DNA from: Streptomyces sp. SID8374
GTDB lineage: Bacteria; Actinomycetota; Actinomycetes; Streptomycetales; Streptomycetaceae
Reading direction: 5' to 3'
Assembly (NCBI RefSeq): GCF_009865135.1
Contig: NZ_WWGH01000002.1
Span: forward strand, 1-64,000
Length of the DNA stretch: 64,000 nt
The first letter of the stretch is position 1. The number at the start of each line of letters is the position of its first letter. Shown here piece after piece: positions 31,937 to 40,817 of the stretch. A program made the translations under genes and the position numbers. The notes below the pieces were generated by a model. The model searched no databases and had not been told where the DNA came from. It saw only the letters and a list, made by a program, of their open reading frames with translations.

Positions 31937-33381
31937 CGGTCGCGGCCGTCCTTGCCGTCTTCCGTGCCGTCCTCGCCCTTATCCTCGTCGCTCGCGGTGC
32001 CCTCGGAGGGCTTCCGCGGGCCTTGCGCGGCCTCGCCGAGCATCTTGTCCAGCTCGGAGAAGTCGGCCTGCTCGTGGTGGACGAAGCCGTCCGGGTCGTC
32101 CAGGTCGTGGGCGGTGGGCAGCATGTCCGGGTGCGCCCACAGCGCGTCGCGGCCCTCCAGACCCCGGGCGTCGGTGAGCGAGGCCCACAGCCGCGAGGCG
32201 TCCCGCAGCCGGCGCGGGCGCAGCTGGAGACCGATGAGCGTGGCGAACGTCTGCTCGGCCGGGCCACCGGAGGCACGGCGCCTGCGCATCGTCTCGCGCA
32301 GGGCGTCCGACGAGGTCAGCCGGGACTTCGCGGCCTCGTGGACCACCGCGTCCACCCAGCCCTCGACGAGCGCCAGAGCCGTCTCCAGACGGGCCAGGGA
32401 GGCCTTCTGCTCGGGTGTGTCCTCGGGCTGGAACATGCCCTGCTGGAGGGCGTCCTGCAACTGCTCGGGGTTCGAGGGGTCGAACTGTCCGACCACGTCC
32501 TCCAGCTTGCTGGTGTCGACCTTGATGCCCCGCGCGTACGACTCGACCGCGCCGAACAGGTGCGAGCGCAGCCACGGCACATGGGCGAAGAGCCGCTGGT
32601 GGGCGGCCTCGCGCAGGGCCAGATACAGCCGCACCTCGTCCTGCGGGACGCTGAGGTCCTTGCCGAACTGCGCCACGTTCAACGGGAGCAGCGCGGCCTT
32701 GCCCGCCGGGCCGAGCGGCAGCCCGATGTCCGTGGAACCGACCACCTCACCGGCCAGAGTGCCCACGGCCTGCCCGATCTGCTGGCCGAACATGGCGCCG
32801 CCCATCGACCGCATCATGCCGATCAGCGGGCCCGCCATGGCCTGCATCTCCTCGGGCAGCACATCGCCCATCGCCAGGCCCACCCGCTCGGCCACCGGGT
32901 CGACCAGCTGCTGCCAGGCCGGCAGCGACGCCTCGACCCACTCCGCGCGGCTCCACGCCACGGTGGAGACCGAACCGGAGGGCATCGACGTCACACCGTC
33001 CAGCCAGAGATCGGCCAGCCGCAGCGCCTCGTCGACCGCCGTCCGCTCGGAGGGGCCGACGCTGGCGTCCTTGGTGCCGTCGGCCGTGCCCTGCGAGACG
33101 GTCTGGCGGGCGATCTGCTTGGCCATGTCCCAGTTCACGGGACCGCCCTCGTAGCTCAGCATCTGCCCGAGCTGCTGGAAGGCCGCACCGAGATCGTTCG
33201 GATTCATCGCGCCGAACATTGCGGCGAACGGGTTGTCCCCGCCGGCCCCCGGCCCGAAACCGAACGGGTTTCCCGGCCCGCCCGCGCTCTGCCCACCTTC
33301 GGTGGGGTCCTTCTTCTTGCCCTCGTCGCCGTTCTCCGGCTCCTCCGGCGGAAGGCCGAATCCGAATGGGGTGTCACTCAC
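31933..33381 (-). CDS. Zinc-dependent metalloprotease-like protein (DUF2342/zincin_2)
   Basis: The protein has 482 residues. A Gly/Pro/Phe-rich N-terminus (NPFGFGPGAGG) and an acidic C-terminus flank an actinobacterial helical domain with the GGAMFGQQIGQAVG segment (near 195) and the zincin-like LREAAHQRLF helix (near 258). The canonical HExxH is not kept: the helix reads EAAHQ. The family is labelled zinc-dependent metalloprotease or F420-biosynthesis-associated, without firm biochemistry. It is coupled to the NUDIX gene. From memory the mycobacterial relative is Rv3195, beside the Lon-like PDZ protease, as here. Confidence 0.82.
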   Translation of the reverse strand: MSDTPFGFGLPPEEPENGDEGKKKDPTEGGQSAGGPGNPFGFGPGAGGDNPFAAMFGAMNPNDLGAAFQQLGQMLSYEGGPVNWDMAKQIARQTVSQGTADGTKDASVGPSERTAVDEALRLADLWLDGVTSMPSGSVSTVAWSRAEWVEASLPAWQQLVDPVAERVGLAMGDVLPEEMQAMAGPLIGMMRSMGGAMFGQQIGQAVGTLAGEVVGSTDIGLPLGPAGKAALLPLNVAQFGKDLSVPQDEVRLYLALREAAHQRLFAHVPWLRSHLFGAVESYARGIKVDTSKLEDVVGQFDPSNPEQLQDALQQGMFQPEDTPEQKASLARLETALALVEGWVDAVVHEAAKSRLTSSDALRETMRRRRASGGPAEQTFATLIGLQLRPRRLRDASRLWASLTDARGLEGRDALWAHPDMLPTAHDLDDPDGFVHHEQADFSELDKMLGEAAQGPRKPSEGTASDEDKGEDGTEDGKDGRDR

Positions 33382-33571
33382 GGGTTTCCTCGGCTCGTAG
33401 GGCCGCCGGCTCGAACCGACGGCGACTGCCCGACATCACCATCCAGCGTAGACACCACGCCCGCTTCGGGCCTCAGTGCTCCGCCGACTCCCGGCCTGCG
33501 GCAGGATGGACGCCACCTGGTACGTACGCGTCATTCGGGTACGTACTGAAGACAACCGCTGGAGACGCCCG

Positions 33572-34729
33572 GTGAGTTCCCCAGATCCGCAGGTTCGCGC
33601 AGCGCGAAACCTGACCGACCCGCCGCCCGAGAGCACACCCGAGAAGAAACGCCCCAGGTCCCCCAGGAACCGGGGCCCCGTCGTCGCGGTCACCGGTGCC
33701 GCGACCGGCGTCGGCGAGCTGCTGACCGCCCATCTCGCCGCATCCGACGAGGTCAAGCAGGTCATCGCGATCGACGAACGCCGCGGAGAGGTCTCCGAGG
33801 CGACCTGGCACATCCTGGACGTACGGGACCCGGCCATCGCCGAGAAGCTGCGCGGCGCGGACGTCGTCGTGCACCTGGCCCTCGACCTCGACCTGGAGAC
33901 CGACCCCGCCGCCCGCACCGCGTACAACGTGCGGGGCACCCAGACCGTGCTCACCGCCGCGGCCGCCGCCGGGGTCCACCGGGTCGTGCTGTGCACCTCC
34001 GCGATGGTCTACGGGGCCCTCGCCGACAACGATGTGCCGCTCTCCGAGGACGCCGAGCTGCGGGCCACCGCCGAGGCCACCGGGGTCGGCGACCTCCTGG
34101 AGATCGAACGGCTGGGCCGCCGCGCACCCCGCGCCCACCCCGGGCTCAACGTCACCGTCGTACGCCCCACCGTCCTGGTCGGCGGCACCGACACCGCGCT
34201 GACCCGCTACTTCGAGTCACCGCGTCTCCTGGTTGTCGCCGGTTCCCGGCCCACCTGGCAGTTCTGCCACGTCGACGACCTGGTGACCGCCCTGGAGTAC
34301 GCCGCCCTGGAGAAGATCGACGGGGAGTTCGCGGTCGGCTGCGACGGCTGGCTCGAACAGGAGGAGGTCGAGGAGCTCAGCGGCGTACGCCGGATGGAGC
34401 TGCCCTCCGCCGTCGCCCTGGGTGCCGCCGCCCGGCTGCACCGCATCGGCCTCACCCCCTCCCCGGCGGGCGACCTGGCGTACACGATGCACCCCTGGGT
34501 GGTCAGCGTGAGCCGGCTGCACGATGTGGGGTGGCGGCCGAAGTGGACCAACGAGGAGGTCCTCGGGGCGCTCCTCGAAGAGGTCGAGGGACGCCACACG
34601 CTGGCCGGCCGCCGCCTCGGCCGCAAGGACGCCACCGCCGCCACGGCCACCGCCGCCGGTGCCACGGTCGCCCTGCTCGGTACGGCCGCCCTCGTCCGCC
34701 GCGCCCGCAAGGCCCGCCGCCGCATCTGA
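33572..34729 (+). CDS. NAD-dependent epimerase/SDR family protein with C-terminal hydrophobic tail
   Basis: The protein has 385 residues: an extended SDR with the Rossmann motif VTGAATGVGELL (near 37) and HLALDLDLETDP and YNVRGT segments. The active-site Tyr-x3-Lys is not preserved (SAMVYGALADN follows the Ser), so it may be an atypical or non-catalytic SDR. The last 30 residues, TAAGATVALLGTAALVRRARKARRR, look like a membrane anchor with a basic tail. GTG 33572 follows GGAG at 7 nt. An N-terminal basic linker precedes the fold. The substrate is unknown. Confidence 0.8.
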   Translation: MSSPDPQVRAARNLTDPPPESTPEKKRPRSPRNRGPVVAVTGAATGVGELLTAHLAASDEVKQVIAIDERRGEVSEATWHILDVRDPAIAEKLRGADVVVHLALDLDLETDPAARTAYNVRGTQTVLTAAAAAGVHRVVLCTSAMVYGALADNDVPLSEDAELRATAEATGVGDLLEIERLGRRAPRAHPGLNVTVVRPTVLVGGTDTALTRYFESPRLLVVAGSRPTWQFCHVDDLVTALEYAALEKIDGEFAVGCDGWLEQEEVEELSGVRRMELPSAVALGAAARLHRIGLTPSPAGDLAYTMHPWVVSVSRLHDVGWRPKWTNEEVLGALLEEVEGRHTLAGRRLGRKDATAATATAAGATVALLGTAALVRRARKARRRI

Positions 34730-34826
34730 CCGCGTCCACGGGGCGGCCGGCCGTCTGTAGGAGGCTCCAACGCGGTCGGGTGTCCGCCGGTCGAACAGGC
34801 AATTCCGGGTTGTCGGTGCCGTACGG

Positions 34827-34832
34827 CACGAT
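34827..34832 (+). promoter_or_regulatory. Candidate -10 hexamer for leaderless moaE mRNA
   Basis: CACGAT lies 6 nt before ATG 34839. Confidence 0.3.
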
Positions 34833-34838
34833 GGGGGC

Positions 34839-35300
<462 letters not shown>

Positions 35301-35352
35301 GCGCAAACCGGACCGGGGCGCATCAGCCCCGATTTGCGTAACCGACCCCCTG

Positions 35353-35411
35353 CCATGAGCGTTGGTCTTCCGGATCGTTAATCTGCAGATCGATCACTCG
35401 GTCGCTCATGG
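35353..35411. repeat. Inverted repeat around an A/T-rich promoter-like patch
   Basis: CCATGAGCG (35353-35361) is repeated inverted as CGCTCATGG (35403-35411), enclosing GATCGTTAATCTGCAGATCGATC, which itself contains nested GATC palindromes. It lies just upstream of the 56-residue membrane protein gene and could be an operator or cruciform. Confidence 0.45.
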
Positions 35412-35426
35412 GGTAGGGAGGTCGTG

Positions 35427-35597
35427 ATGGCGGCACTCGCTTGGCTGTTGATTCCACTTTTCGCTGCTGTCGGCGGTGCGATATGGGCGTCTTGGGCTGC
35501 TCGCAATCGCACGACCGGCGATGTCACCGAACTCGCCGGCTACGCCAGGTTCCGTGACGCGATGGAGAAATCGCACTCCGGTTCCGAGGCTCTCTGA
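35427..35597 (+). CDS. 56-residue single-pass membrane protein
   Basis: ATG 35427 follows GGGAGG with 5-nt spacing. The product begins with a clear membrane helix (AALAWLLIPLFAAVGGAIWA), then a short basic loop WAARNRTTGD and an amphipathic tail ELAGYARFRDAMEK. Codon bias at the 5' end is weaker than its neighbours (TTG, ATT, CTT, GCT), as in many small membrane-protein genes. Short proteins like this are common before the Lon-like PDZ protease in streptomycetes; the function is unknown. Confidence 0.75.
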   Translation: MAALAWLLIPLFAAVGGAIWASWAARNRTTGDVTELAGYARFRDAMEKSHSGSEAL

Positions 35598-35689
35598 GGC
35601 CGTCGAACGCCGCGTGACTCTCTTTCCGCCGCGTCCCGGCCGCTCCTCGTACGGACCGGCCCCGGCGGTGGACGGACGGGCCCTTCCCG

Positions 35690-35695
35690 TACTGT
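35690..35695 (+). promoter_or_regulatory. Candidate -10 hexamer for leaderless PDZ-protease mRNA
   Basis: TACTGT lies 6 nt before ATG 35702, which has no Shine-Dalgarno sequence. Confidence 0.4.
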
Positions 35696-35701
35696 CGTTC
35701 C

Positions 35702-36808
35702 ATGCCACGCCGCACCGCGACGATGCTCGCCTCCACCCTCATCCTCATCGCGCTGCTCTGCGCAGGCCTGCTGATCAAAGTGCCGTATTCGGAGATGTCT
35801 CCCGGACCGACGGTGAACACCCTGGGTGAGGCGCGCGGCGAGCCGGTCCTGCGGATCGTGGGCCGTGACACGTACCGGACCACCGGGCATCTCAACATGA
35901 CGACGGTCCGGGTCACCGGTGCGGACTACCGGATGAACCTGGGCCAGGCCGTCTACGGCTGGCTGGCCCACGACAGCATCGTCGTACCGCACGACACGCT
36001 CTACCCGGACGGCAAGACCGAGGAGCAGTCGACCCAGGAGAACGCCGAGGAGTTCAGCCAGTCCCAGGAGAGCGCCAAGGTGGCCGCCCTGACCGAGCTG
36101 GGCATCCCGGTCGCCACCCAGGTGATCGTCTCCAGCGTGGTCAAGGACAGCCCCTCCGAGGGCAAGCTGCACGCGGGCGACGTGATCAAGTCCGTCGACG
36201 GCACCGAGGTCAAGGAGCCGGGCGACGTGGCCGAGCTGGTCACGAAGCACAAGCCCGGCGAGGACGTCACGTTCACCATCGTCCCGGCCAAGGAGGCGGC
36301 CGCCGCCGAGAAGGCCGGCCGGACCCCCGAGGGCGGCCGGAAGATCACCATCACCACCGAGAAGGCGGCGGCCTCCGAGGAGACCGGCGGGAAGGAGCGG
36401 GCGATCGTCGGCATCAAGGCCGGGACGGACCACACGTTCCCGTTCGTGATCGACATCAAGCTCGCGGATGTCGGCGGGCCCAGCGCCGGTCTGATGTTCT
36501 CCCTGGGCATCATCGACAAGCTCACCCCCGGCAACCTGACCGGCGGCAAGTTCATCGCGGGCACCGGAACCATCGACGACGCGGGCAAGGTCGGCCCGAT
36601 CGGCGGGATCAACATGAAGCTGGTCGGGGCCCGCTCGGCGGGCGCCCGCTACTTCCTCACGCCCGACGAGAACTGCGCCTCGGCCGCCGCGGACACCCCG
36701 GTCGGGCTGACGCTGGTCCGGGTCAAGACCCTCGACGACGCCAGGAAGTCGCTGGAGAAGATCAGCGAGGGGAAGACCGACGCGCTGCCGAGCTGCTCGG
36801 CCGGCTGA
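35702..36808 (+). CDS. Membrane-anchored PDZ and Lon (S16)-type protease, YlbL family
   Basis: The protein has 368 residues. An N-terminal membrane anchor (about 7-24) is followed by an extracytoplasmic region, a PDZ domain (about 130-215, AGDVIKSVDGTEV) and a Lon-type domain. Catalytic Ser lies in GGPSAGLMF (near 261) and Lys in INMKLVG (near 306); their 45-residue spacing matches YlbL-type Ser-Lys proteases. In Bacillus the relative degrades a cell-division inhibitor after DNA damage; substrates in actinobacteria are not known. From memory it corresponds to Rv3194c. The next genes (PPA1309-like, UPF0182) follow the conserved order. Confidence 0.88.
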   Translation: MPRRTATMLASTLILIALLCAGLLIKVPYSEMSPGPTVNTLGEARGEPVLRIVGRDTYRTTGHLNMTTVRVTGADYRMNLGQAVYGWLAHDSIVVPHDTLYPDGKTEEQSTQENAEEFSQSQESAKVAALTELGIPVATQVIVSSVVKDSPSEGKLHAGDVIKSVDGTEVKEPGDVAELVTKHKPGEDVTFTIVPAKEAAAAEKAGRTPEGGRKITITTEKAAASEETGGKERAIVGIKAGTDHTFPFVIDIKLADVGGPSAGLMFSLGIIDKLTPGNLTGGKFIAGTGTIDDAGKVGPIGGINMKLVGARSAGARYFLTPDENCASAAADTPVGLTLVRVKTLDDARKSLEKISEGKTDALPSCSAG

Positions 36809-36832
36809 CAGCGCGTCGGGAAGCGGGCGGCG

Positions 36833-37393
36833 TCAGGACTCGAACGTCGCCGCGAGGGCCTCGGCGAGCCCCGGGACCAGACCGGCCCCGGTCAGCACCT
36901 CGGTGGGGGAGTCCTTCTCGCGCAGCCGTACGGCGGACTCGCGCGCCCCGTCCCGCAGCACGGCCACCGTCATCCGCACCTCCTGCCGGTCCGGGTGCTT
37001 GGCGACCCACTGGGTGAGCTTCTTGTCGCTGAGCCCTTCCGGTACGGAGGCCTCGGCGGACGGCGGCAGCATCAGCCGCTCCACGGTCATGGCGCAGCCG
37101 ACCACGGCGTCGGGCCAGGCGATGGTGCCGAGGAAATCGTCCAGGGCGGTACCGGCGGGCAGCTCCTCCTGCTCGATCGGGGTGAGGGAAGCGGTCGTGG
37201 CGGCGGAGTCGTCCAGCCCGAGCTGGGTGGCGAGAGCGGGCTCCTGGACCCGCAGCCGGGCGGTGTCGACCAGGGCGAACAGCCGGGCGGGCTGGTCCCA
37301 GCCGAGGGTGGAGGCATAGGCGTCGATTTCGAGGACGGCGACGGTGAGCGGGCTCGCGGCCATCGGGGGTCCTGCGGGGGAAACGTTGGGCAT
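36833..37393 (-). CDS. PPA1309 family conserved protein
   Basis: This 186-residue cytoplasmic alpha/beta protein has LEIDAYASTLGWDQPARLFALVDT near the start and a hydrophilic C-terminal half. It matches the actinobacterial PPA1309 family, whose function is unknown. ATG 37393 is preceded by AGGAGG and AGGAT elements; ATG 37363 (ten residues shorter) is also plausible. It is convergent with the Lon-like protease (24 bp) and divergent from UPF0182. Confidence 0.75.
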   Translation of the reverse strand: MPNVSPAGPPMAASPLTVAVLEIDAYASTLGWDQPARLFALVDTARLRVQEPALATQLGLDDSAATTASLTPIEQEELPAGTALDDFLGTIAWPDAVVGCAMTVERLMLPPSAEASVPEGLSDKKLTQWVAKHPDRQEVRMTVAVLRDGARESAVRLREKDSPTEVLTGAGLVPGLAEALAATFES

Positions 37394-37517
37394 GGGCAAT
37401 ATCCTGCCTCCTTCGGCCCCGGTATCGGGAACTAGGTAAAGCTTCAGTAAGTTGCATAGGTGGGCTCTACGACCGCTGGGGCCGCTCCACACGACCGCGA
37501 ACTTCGAGGTGCGCACG

Positions 37518-40490
37518 TTGGCTTTCCAGATGCCGGACCGCGGCGGAGGCCCGACCGGGCCACGGATCAGTGTCGGCCGCCCGTCCCGGCGGGTCCGCAC
37601 CCTGCTCATGACCTTGGGGGTCCTGGCGGTTCTCGCCATGGTCTTCGTCATGTTCGCCGGGTTCTGGACGGACTGGCTCTGGTACCGGTCGGTCGCGTAT
37701 TCCTCCGTCTTCACCACCACCCTGTGGACCAAGATCGGACTGTTCCTCGTCTTCGGACTGCTGATGGCCCTGGCCATCGGCGTGAACATCTGGCTCGCGC
37801 ACCGGCTCCGGCCGCCGCTGAGCGCGATGTCGCTGGAGCAGCAGAGCCTGGACCGCTACCGCATGAGCGTCGCCCCCTTCAAGAAGTGGGTGCTGCTCGC
37901 CGTCACCGCGCTCGTCGGACTGATCGCCGGAGCATCCGCCTCCGGCCAGTGGCGTACGTGGCTGATGTACATCAACGGTGTGCCGTTCGGCCAGAAGGAC
38001 CCCCAGTTCAAGCTGGACGTCGCCTTCTACGCCTTCGACCTGCCCTGGTACCGCTTCCTGCTGGGCTTCGGCTTCGCGGCGACCGTGCTCTCGCTGATCG
38101 CCGCAGCCCTGACCCACTACCTGTACGGCGGGCTGCGCATCACCAGCCCCGGCGCCCGCGCCACCGGAGCGGCCACCGGCCATCTCTCGGTGCTGCTCGG
38201 CATCTTCGTCTCCCTGAAGGCCGTGGCCTACTGGCTGGACCGGTACGGGCTCGCGGTGAAGTCCAGTGACTTCAAGGCCGCGGAGAACTGGACGGGCCTG
38301 CGGTACGTCGACGCCAACGCCTACCTCCCGGCGAAGACCATCCTGTTCTGCATCGCGGCGATCTGCGCGGTGCTGTTCTTCGCGACGCTGTGGCGCCGCA
38401 CCTGGCAGCTGCCGGTCATCGGCTTCGGCCTGATGGTGCTCTCGGCGATCCTGATCGGCGGGCTCTACCCGGCGATCGTGCAGAAGTTCCAGGTCCAGCC
38501 GAACGAGCAGGCCAAGGAAGCACCCTTCATCCAGAAGAACATCGACGCGACACGCGATGCGTACGACATCGATGACGCCGTGATGGAGGACTACTCGGGC
38601 CAGGCCACCACGAGCGACGACACCAAGCTGCGTGCCGCCGCCAACACGGCCGCCAGCTACCGCGTGATGGACCCCAACGTGGTCTCCCCGGCCTTCCAGC
38701 AGCTCCAGCAGCGGAGGAACTACTACCAGTTCCCCAAGACGCTGGACGTCGACCGCTACAAGGGCGAGGACGGCAAGGAGCAGGACACGATCATCGGTCT
38801 GCGTGAGCTGAACATCCAGGGCCTGCCCAAGCGGAACTGGATCAACGACCACTTCACGTACACCCACGGCTACGGCGCCATCGCGGCCCGCGGCACCAGC
38901 ACCGGCACCAACCCGACGGGGTCCCCGGACTTCACCGAGTCGGGCCTGCCCTCCACCGGTGAGCTGGGCAAGTACGAGCAGCGGATCTACTACGGCGAGA
39001 AGACCGAGCAGTACTCCATCGTCGGCGGGCCCCAGAAGGAGCTCGACTACGAGGAGGACGGCGAGAAGACCACCAGCTACAAGGGCGACAGCGGGGTCAG
39101 TCTCTCCAACACCTTCAACCGTGCCGCGTACGCGGTCGCCTTCAGCGAGCCGCAGATCATGTACTCGGGAGCCATCGGTGACGGCTCGCGCATCCTGTAC
39201 AACCGCACGCCCAAGGAGCGCGTCGAGGCGGTCGCCCCGTGGCTGACCATCGACGGTGACGCCTACCCGGCGGTCATCGACGGCCGCATCCAGTGGATCG
39301 TCGACGCCTACACCACGACGAACGGCTACCCGTACGCGTCCCGGACGACGCTCGGCGACACCACGGCCGACTCGCTGACCACCAATCAGCGCGCGGTCGT
39401 CGCCCAGCAGAACCAGGTCAACTACATCCGCAACTCGGTGAAGGCCACCGTCGACGCGTACGACGGCAAGGTCAAGCTCTACGAGTGGGACACCAAGGAC
39501 CCGGTCCTCAAGACCTGGCGCAAGGCGTTCCCGGGCACGGTGAAGGCCCGTTCGGAGATCTCGCAGACGCTCATGGACCACCTGCGCTACCCGCAGGACC
39601 TCTTCAAGGTCCAGCGCGAGCTGCTCACCCGGTACCACGTCGAGGACCCCGCGCAGTTCTACAGCGGCTCCGACGCGTGGCAGGTGCCGGACGACCCGAC
39701 GACCAAGGAGTCGGGTGCCGTTCCGCCGTACTACCTGTCCATGAAGATGCCGGGCCAGGACCAGCAGGCGTTCTCCCTGACCACCACGTTCACCCCCAGG
39801 GGGCGGCCGAACCTCGGCGCCTTCATGGCGGTGAACGCGGACGCGGCCAGCAAGGACTACGGCACGATGAGACTGCTCCGGGTCACCTCCACGGTGAAGG
39901 GCCCGGGCCAGGTACAGAGTGAGCTGAACGGTAACGACGACGTCGCCGAGTTCGTGAGGAACCTCAAGGGCACGGACTCCGACATCGACTACGGCAACCT
40001 GCTGACGGTTCCGCTCGAAGGCGGCTTCCTCTACATCGAGCCCGTCTACACGCGCGGTGGCACCCAGAACTACCCGCTGCTGCGCAAGGTGGCCGCCTCG
40101 TACGGCTCGAAGATCGTCTTCGAGAACAACCTGGGAGACGCGCTCAACGCGGTCTTCGGGGTCGACGGCGACGCGGACACCACACCCGACCCGAGTGACC
40201 CGCCTGGTGACACCACCAAGCCGCCGGCCACCGGCAGCGACGCGCTCAAGAAGGCCATCGTGGACGCCCAGAAGGCGTACAACGACGGTGAGGCGGCGCT
40301 GAAGGAGCAGGACTGGCCCGCCTACGGCAAGGCGCAGGACGCGCTCCAGGAGGCTCTGGAGCGGGCGGCCAAGGCGCAGCCCACGGGCGGTGCCGAGGGC
40401 GACAAGGCGGCCACTCCCGAGAAGGACGGCGCGGCCGACCCGGCCAAGAAGCCGGACGAGAAGCCCGCCGAGGGCGACCAGGGCACCTGA
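37518..40490 (+). CDS. UPF0182 family large membrane protein
   Basis: The protein has 990 residues from TTG 37518, which has GAGG at 9 nt; ATG 37530 is the alternative. About seven membrane helices occupy residues 30-330 (GVLAVLAMVFVMFAGFW, GLFLVFGLLMALAIGVNIWL and later). A large extracytoplasmic domain (about 340-900) follows with many YG/YT segments, then a Lys/Ala/Asp-rich charged tail (about 900-990). It is conserved in actinobacteria (Rv3193c, from memory) and of unknown function, with a proposed envelope role. The tail ends just before a tRNA gene. Confidence 0.9.
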   Translation: MAFQMPDRGGGPTGPRISVGRPSRRVRTLLMTLGVLAVLAMVFVMFAGFWTDWLWYRSVAYSSVFTTTLWTKIGLFLVFGLLMALAIGVNIWLAHRLRPPLSAMSLEQQSLDRYRMSVAPFKKWVLLAVTALVGLIAGASASGQWRTWLMYINGVPFGQKDPQFKLDVAFYAFDLPWYRFLLGFGFAATVLSLIAAALTHYLYGGLRITSPGARATGAATGHLSVLLGIFVSLKAVAYWLDRYGLAVKSSDFKAAENWTGLRYVDANAYLPAKTILFCIAAICAVLFFATLWRRTWQLPVIGFGLMVLSAILIGGLYPAIVQKFQVQPNEQAKEAPFIQKNIDATRDAYDIDDAVMEDYSGQATTSDDTKLRAAANTAASYRVMDPNVVSPAFQQLQQRRNYYQFPKTLDVDRYKGEDGKEQDTIIGLRELNIQGLPKRNWINDHFTYTHGYGAIAARGTSTGTNPTGSPDFTESGLPSTGELGKYEQRIYYGEKTEQYSIVGGPQKELDYEEDGEKTTSYKGDSGVSLSNTFNRAAYAVAFSEPQIMYSGAIGDGSRILYNRTPKERVEAVAPWLTIDGDAYPAVIDGRIQWIVDAYTTTNGYPYASRTTLGDTTADSLTTNQRAVVAQQNQVNYIRNSVKATVDAYDGKVKLYEWDTKDPVLKTWRKAFPGTVKARSEISQTLMDHLRYPQDLFKVQRELLTRYHVEDPAQFYSGSDAWQVPDDPTTKESGAVPPYYLSMKMPGQDQQAFSLTTTFTPRGRPNLGAFMAVNADAASKDYGTMRLLRVTSTVKGPGQVQSELNGNDDVAEFVRNLKGTDSDIDYGNLLTVPLEGGFLYIEPVYTRGGTQNYPLLRKVAASYGSKIVFENNLGDALNAVFGVDGDADTTPDPSDPPGDTTKPPATGSDALKKAIVDAQKAYNDGEAALKEQDWPAYGKAQDALQEALERAAKAQPTGGAEGDKAATPEKDGAADPAKKPDEKPAEGDQGT

Positions 40491-40494
40491 GAAA

Positions 40495-40545
40495 GCTCCA
40501 CCCCGCGTCGTGGTACGGTTTGAACACAACGACGCGGGGTGGAGC
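40495..40545. repeat. 17-bp perfect inverted repeat overlapping the tRNA 5' end
   Basis: GCTCCACCCCGCGTCGT (40495-40511) is the exact reverse complement of 40529-40545, which covers the last 4 nt before and first 13 nt of the tRNA-fMet gene. The 17-nt loop contains TACGGT, a possible -10. As RNA it would end the UPF0182 transcript but compete with tRNA folding. The second tRNA copy lacks it. Confidence 0.85.
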
Positions 40546-40606
40546 AGCTCGGTAGCTCGCTGGGCTCATAACCCAGAGGTCGCAGGTTCAAATCCTGTCC
40601 CCGCTA
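40533..40606 (+). tRNA. Initiator tRNA-fMet (CAT anticodon), copy 1
   Basis: This is a 74-nt cloverleaf with an unpaired C1-T72, an anticodon stem with three G-C pairs (GGG/CCC) around CTCATAA, and the T-arm GGTTCAAATCC. The unpaired acceptor end and GC-rich anticodon stem mark it as an initiator, not an elongator. The CCA end is not encoded (CTG follows). Confidence 0.95.
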
Positions 40607-40612
40607 CTGAAA

Positions 40613-40650
40613 GACGAAGGCCCGGATCCTATGGGATCCGGGCCTTCGTC
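40613..40650. terminator. Terminator after tRNA-fMet copy 1
   Basis: GACGAAGGCCCGGATCC (40613-40629) pairs perfectly over 17 bp with 40634-40650; loop TATG. Confidence 0.88.
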
Positions 40651-40817
40651 ATGTCGCCGTGTCTTTCCTGTTCCGTGGGCGTGAAGTGCGGTTCGCTGGG
40701 CACCAGTTGGGTTCCGGCGTGTTTGACTTGTCTCTCTGTGGGCATGTCGACAAAACGCTGAAGTGACCTCACTGACCGCGATATACCAGGTGTACGCGGG
40801 TTACAGGTGGTGCGACG

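Noticed and set aside
37467..40529. 1020-codon frame antisense to UPF0182
   Set aside because: No recognisable domain; the sense frame has membrane helices, and the antisense stop runs past the gene end.
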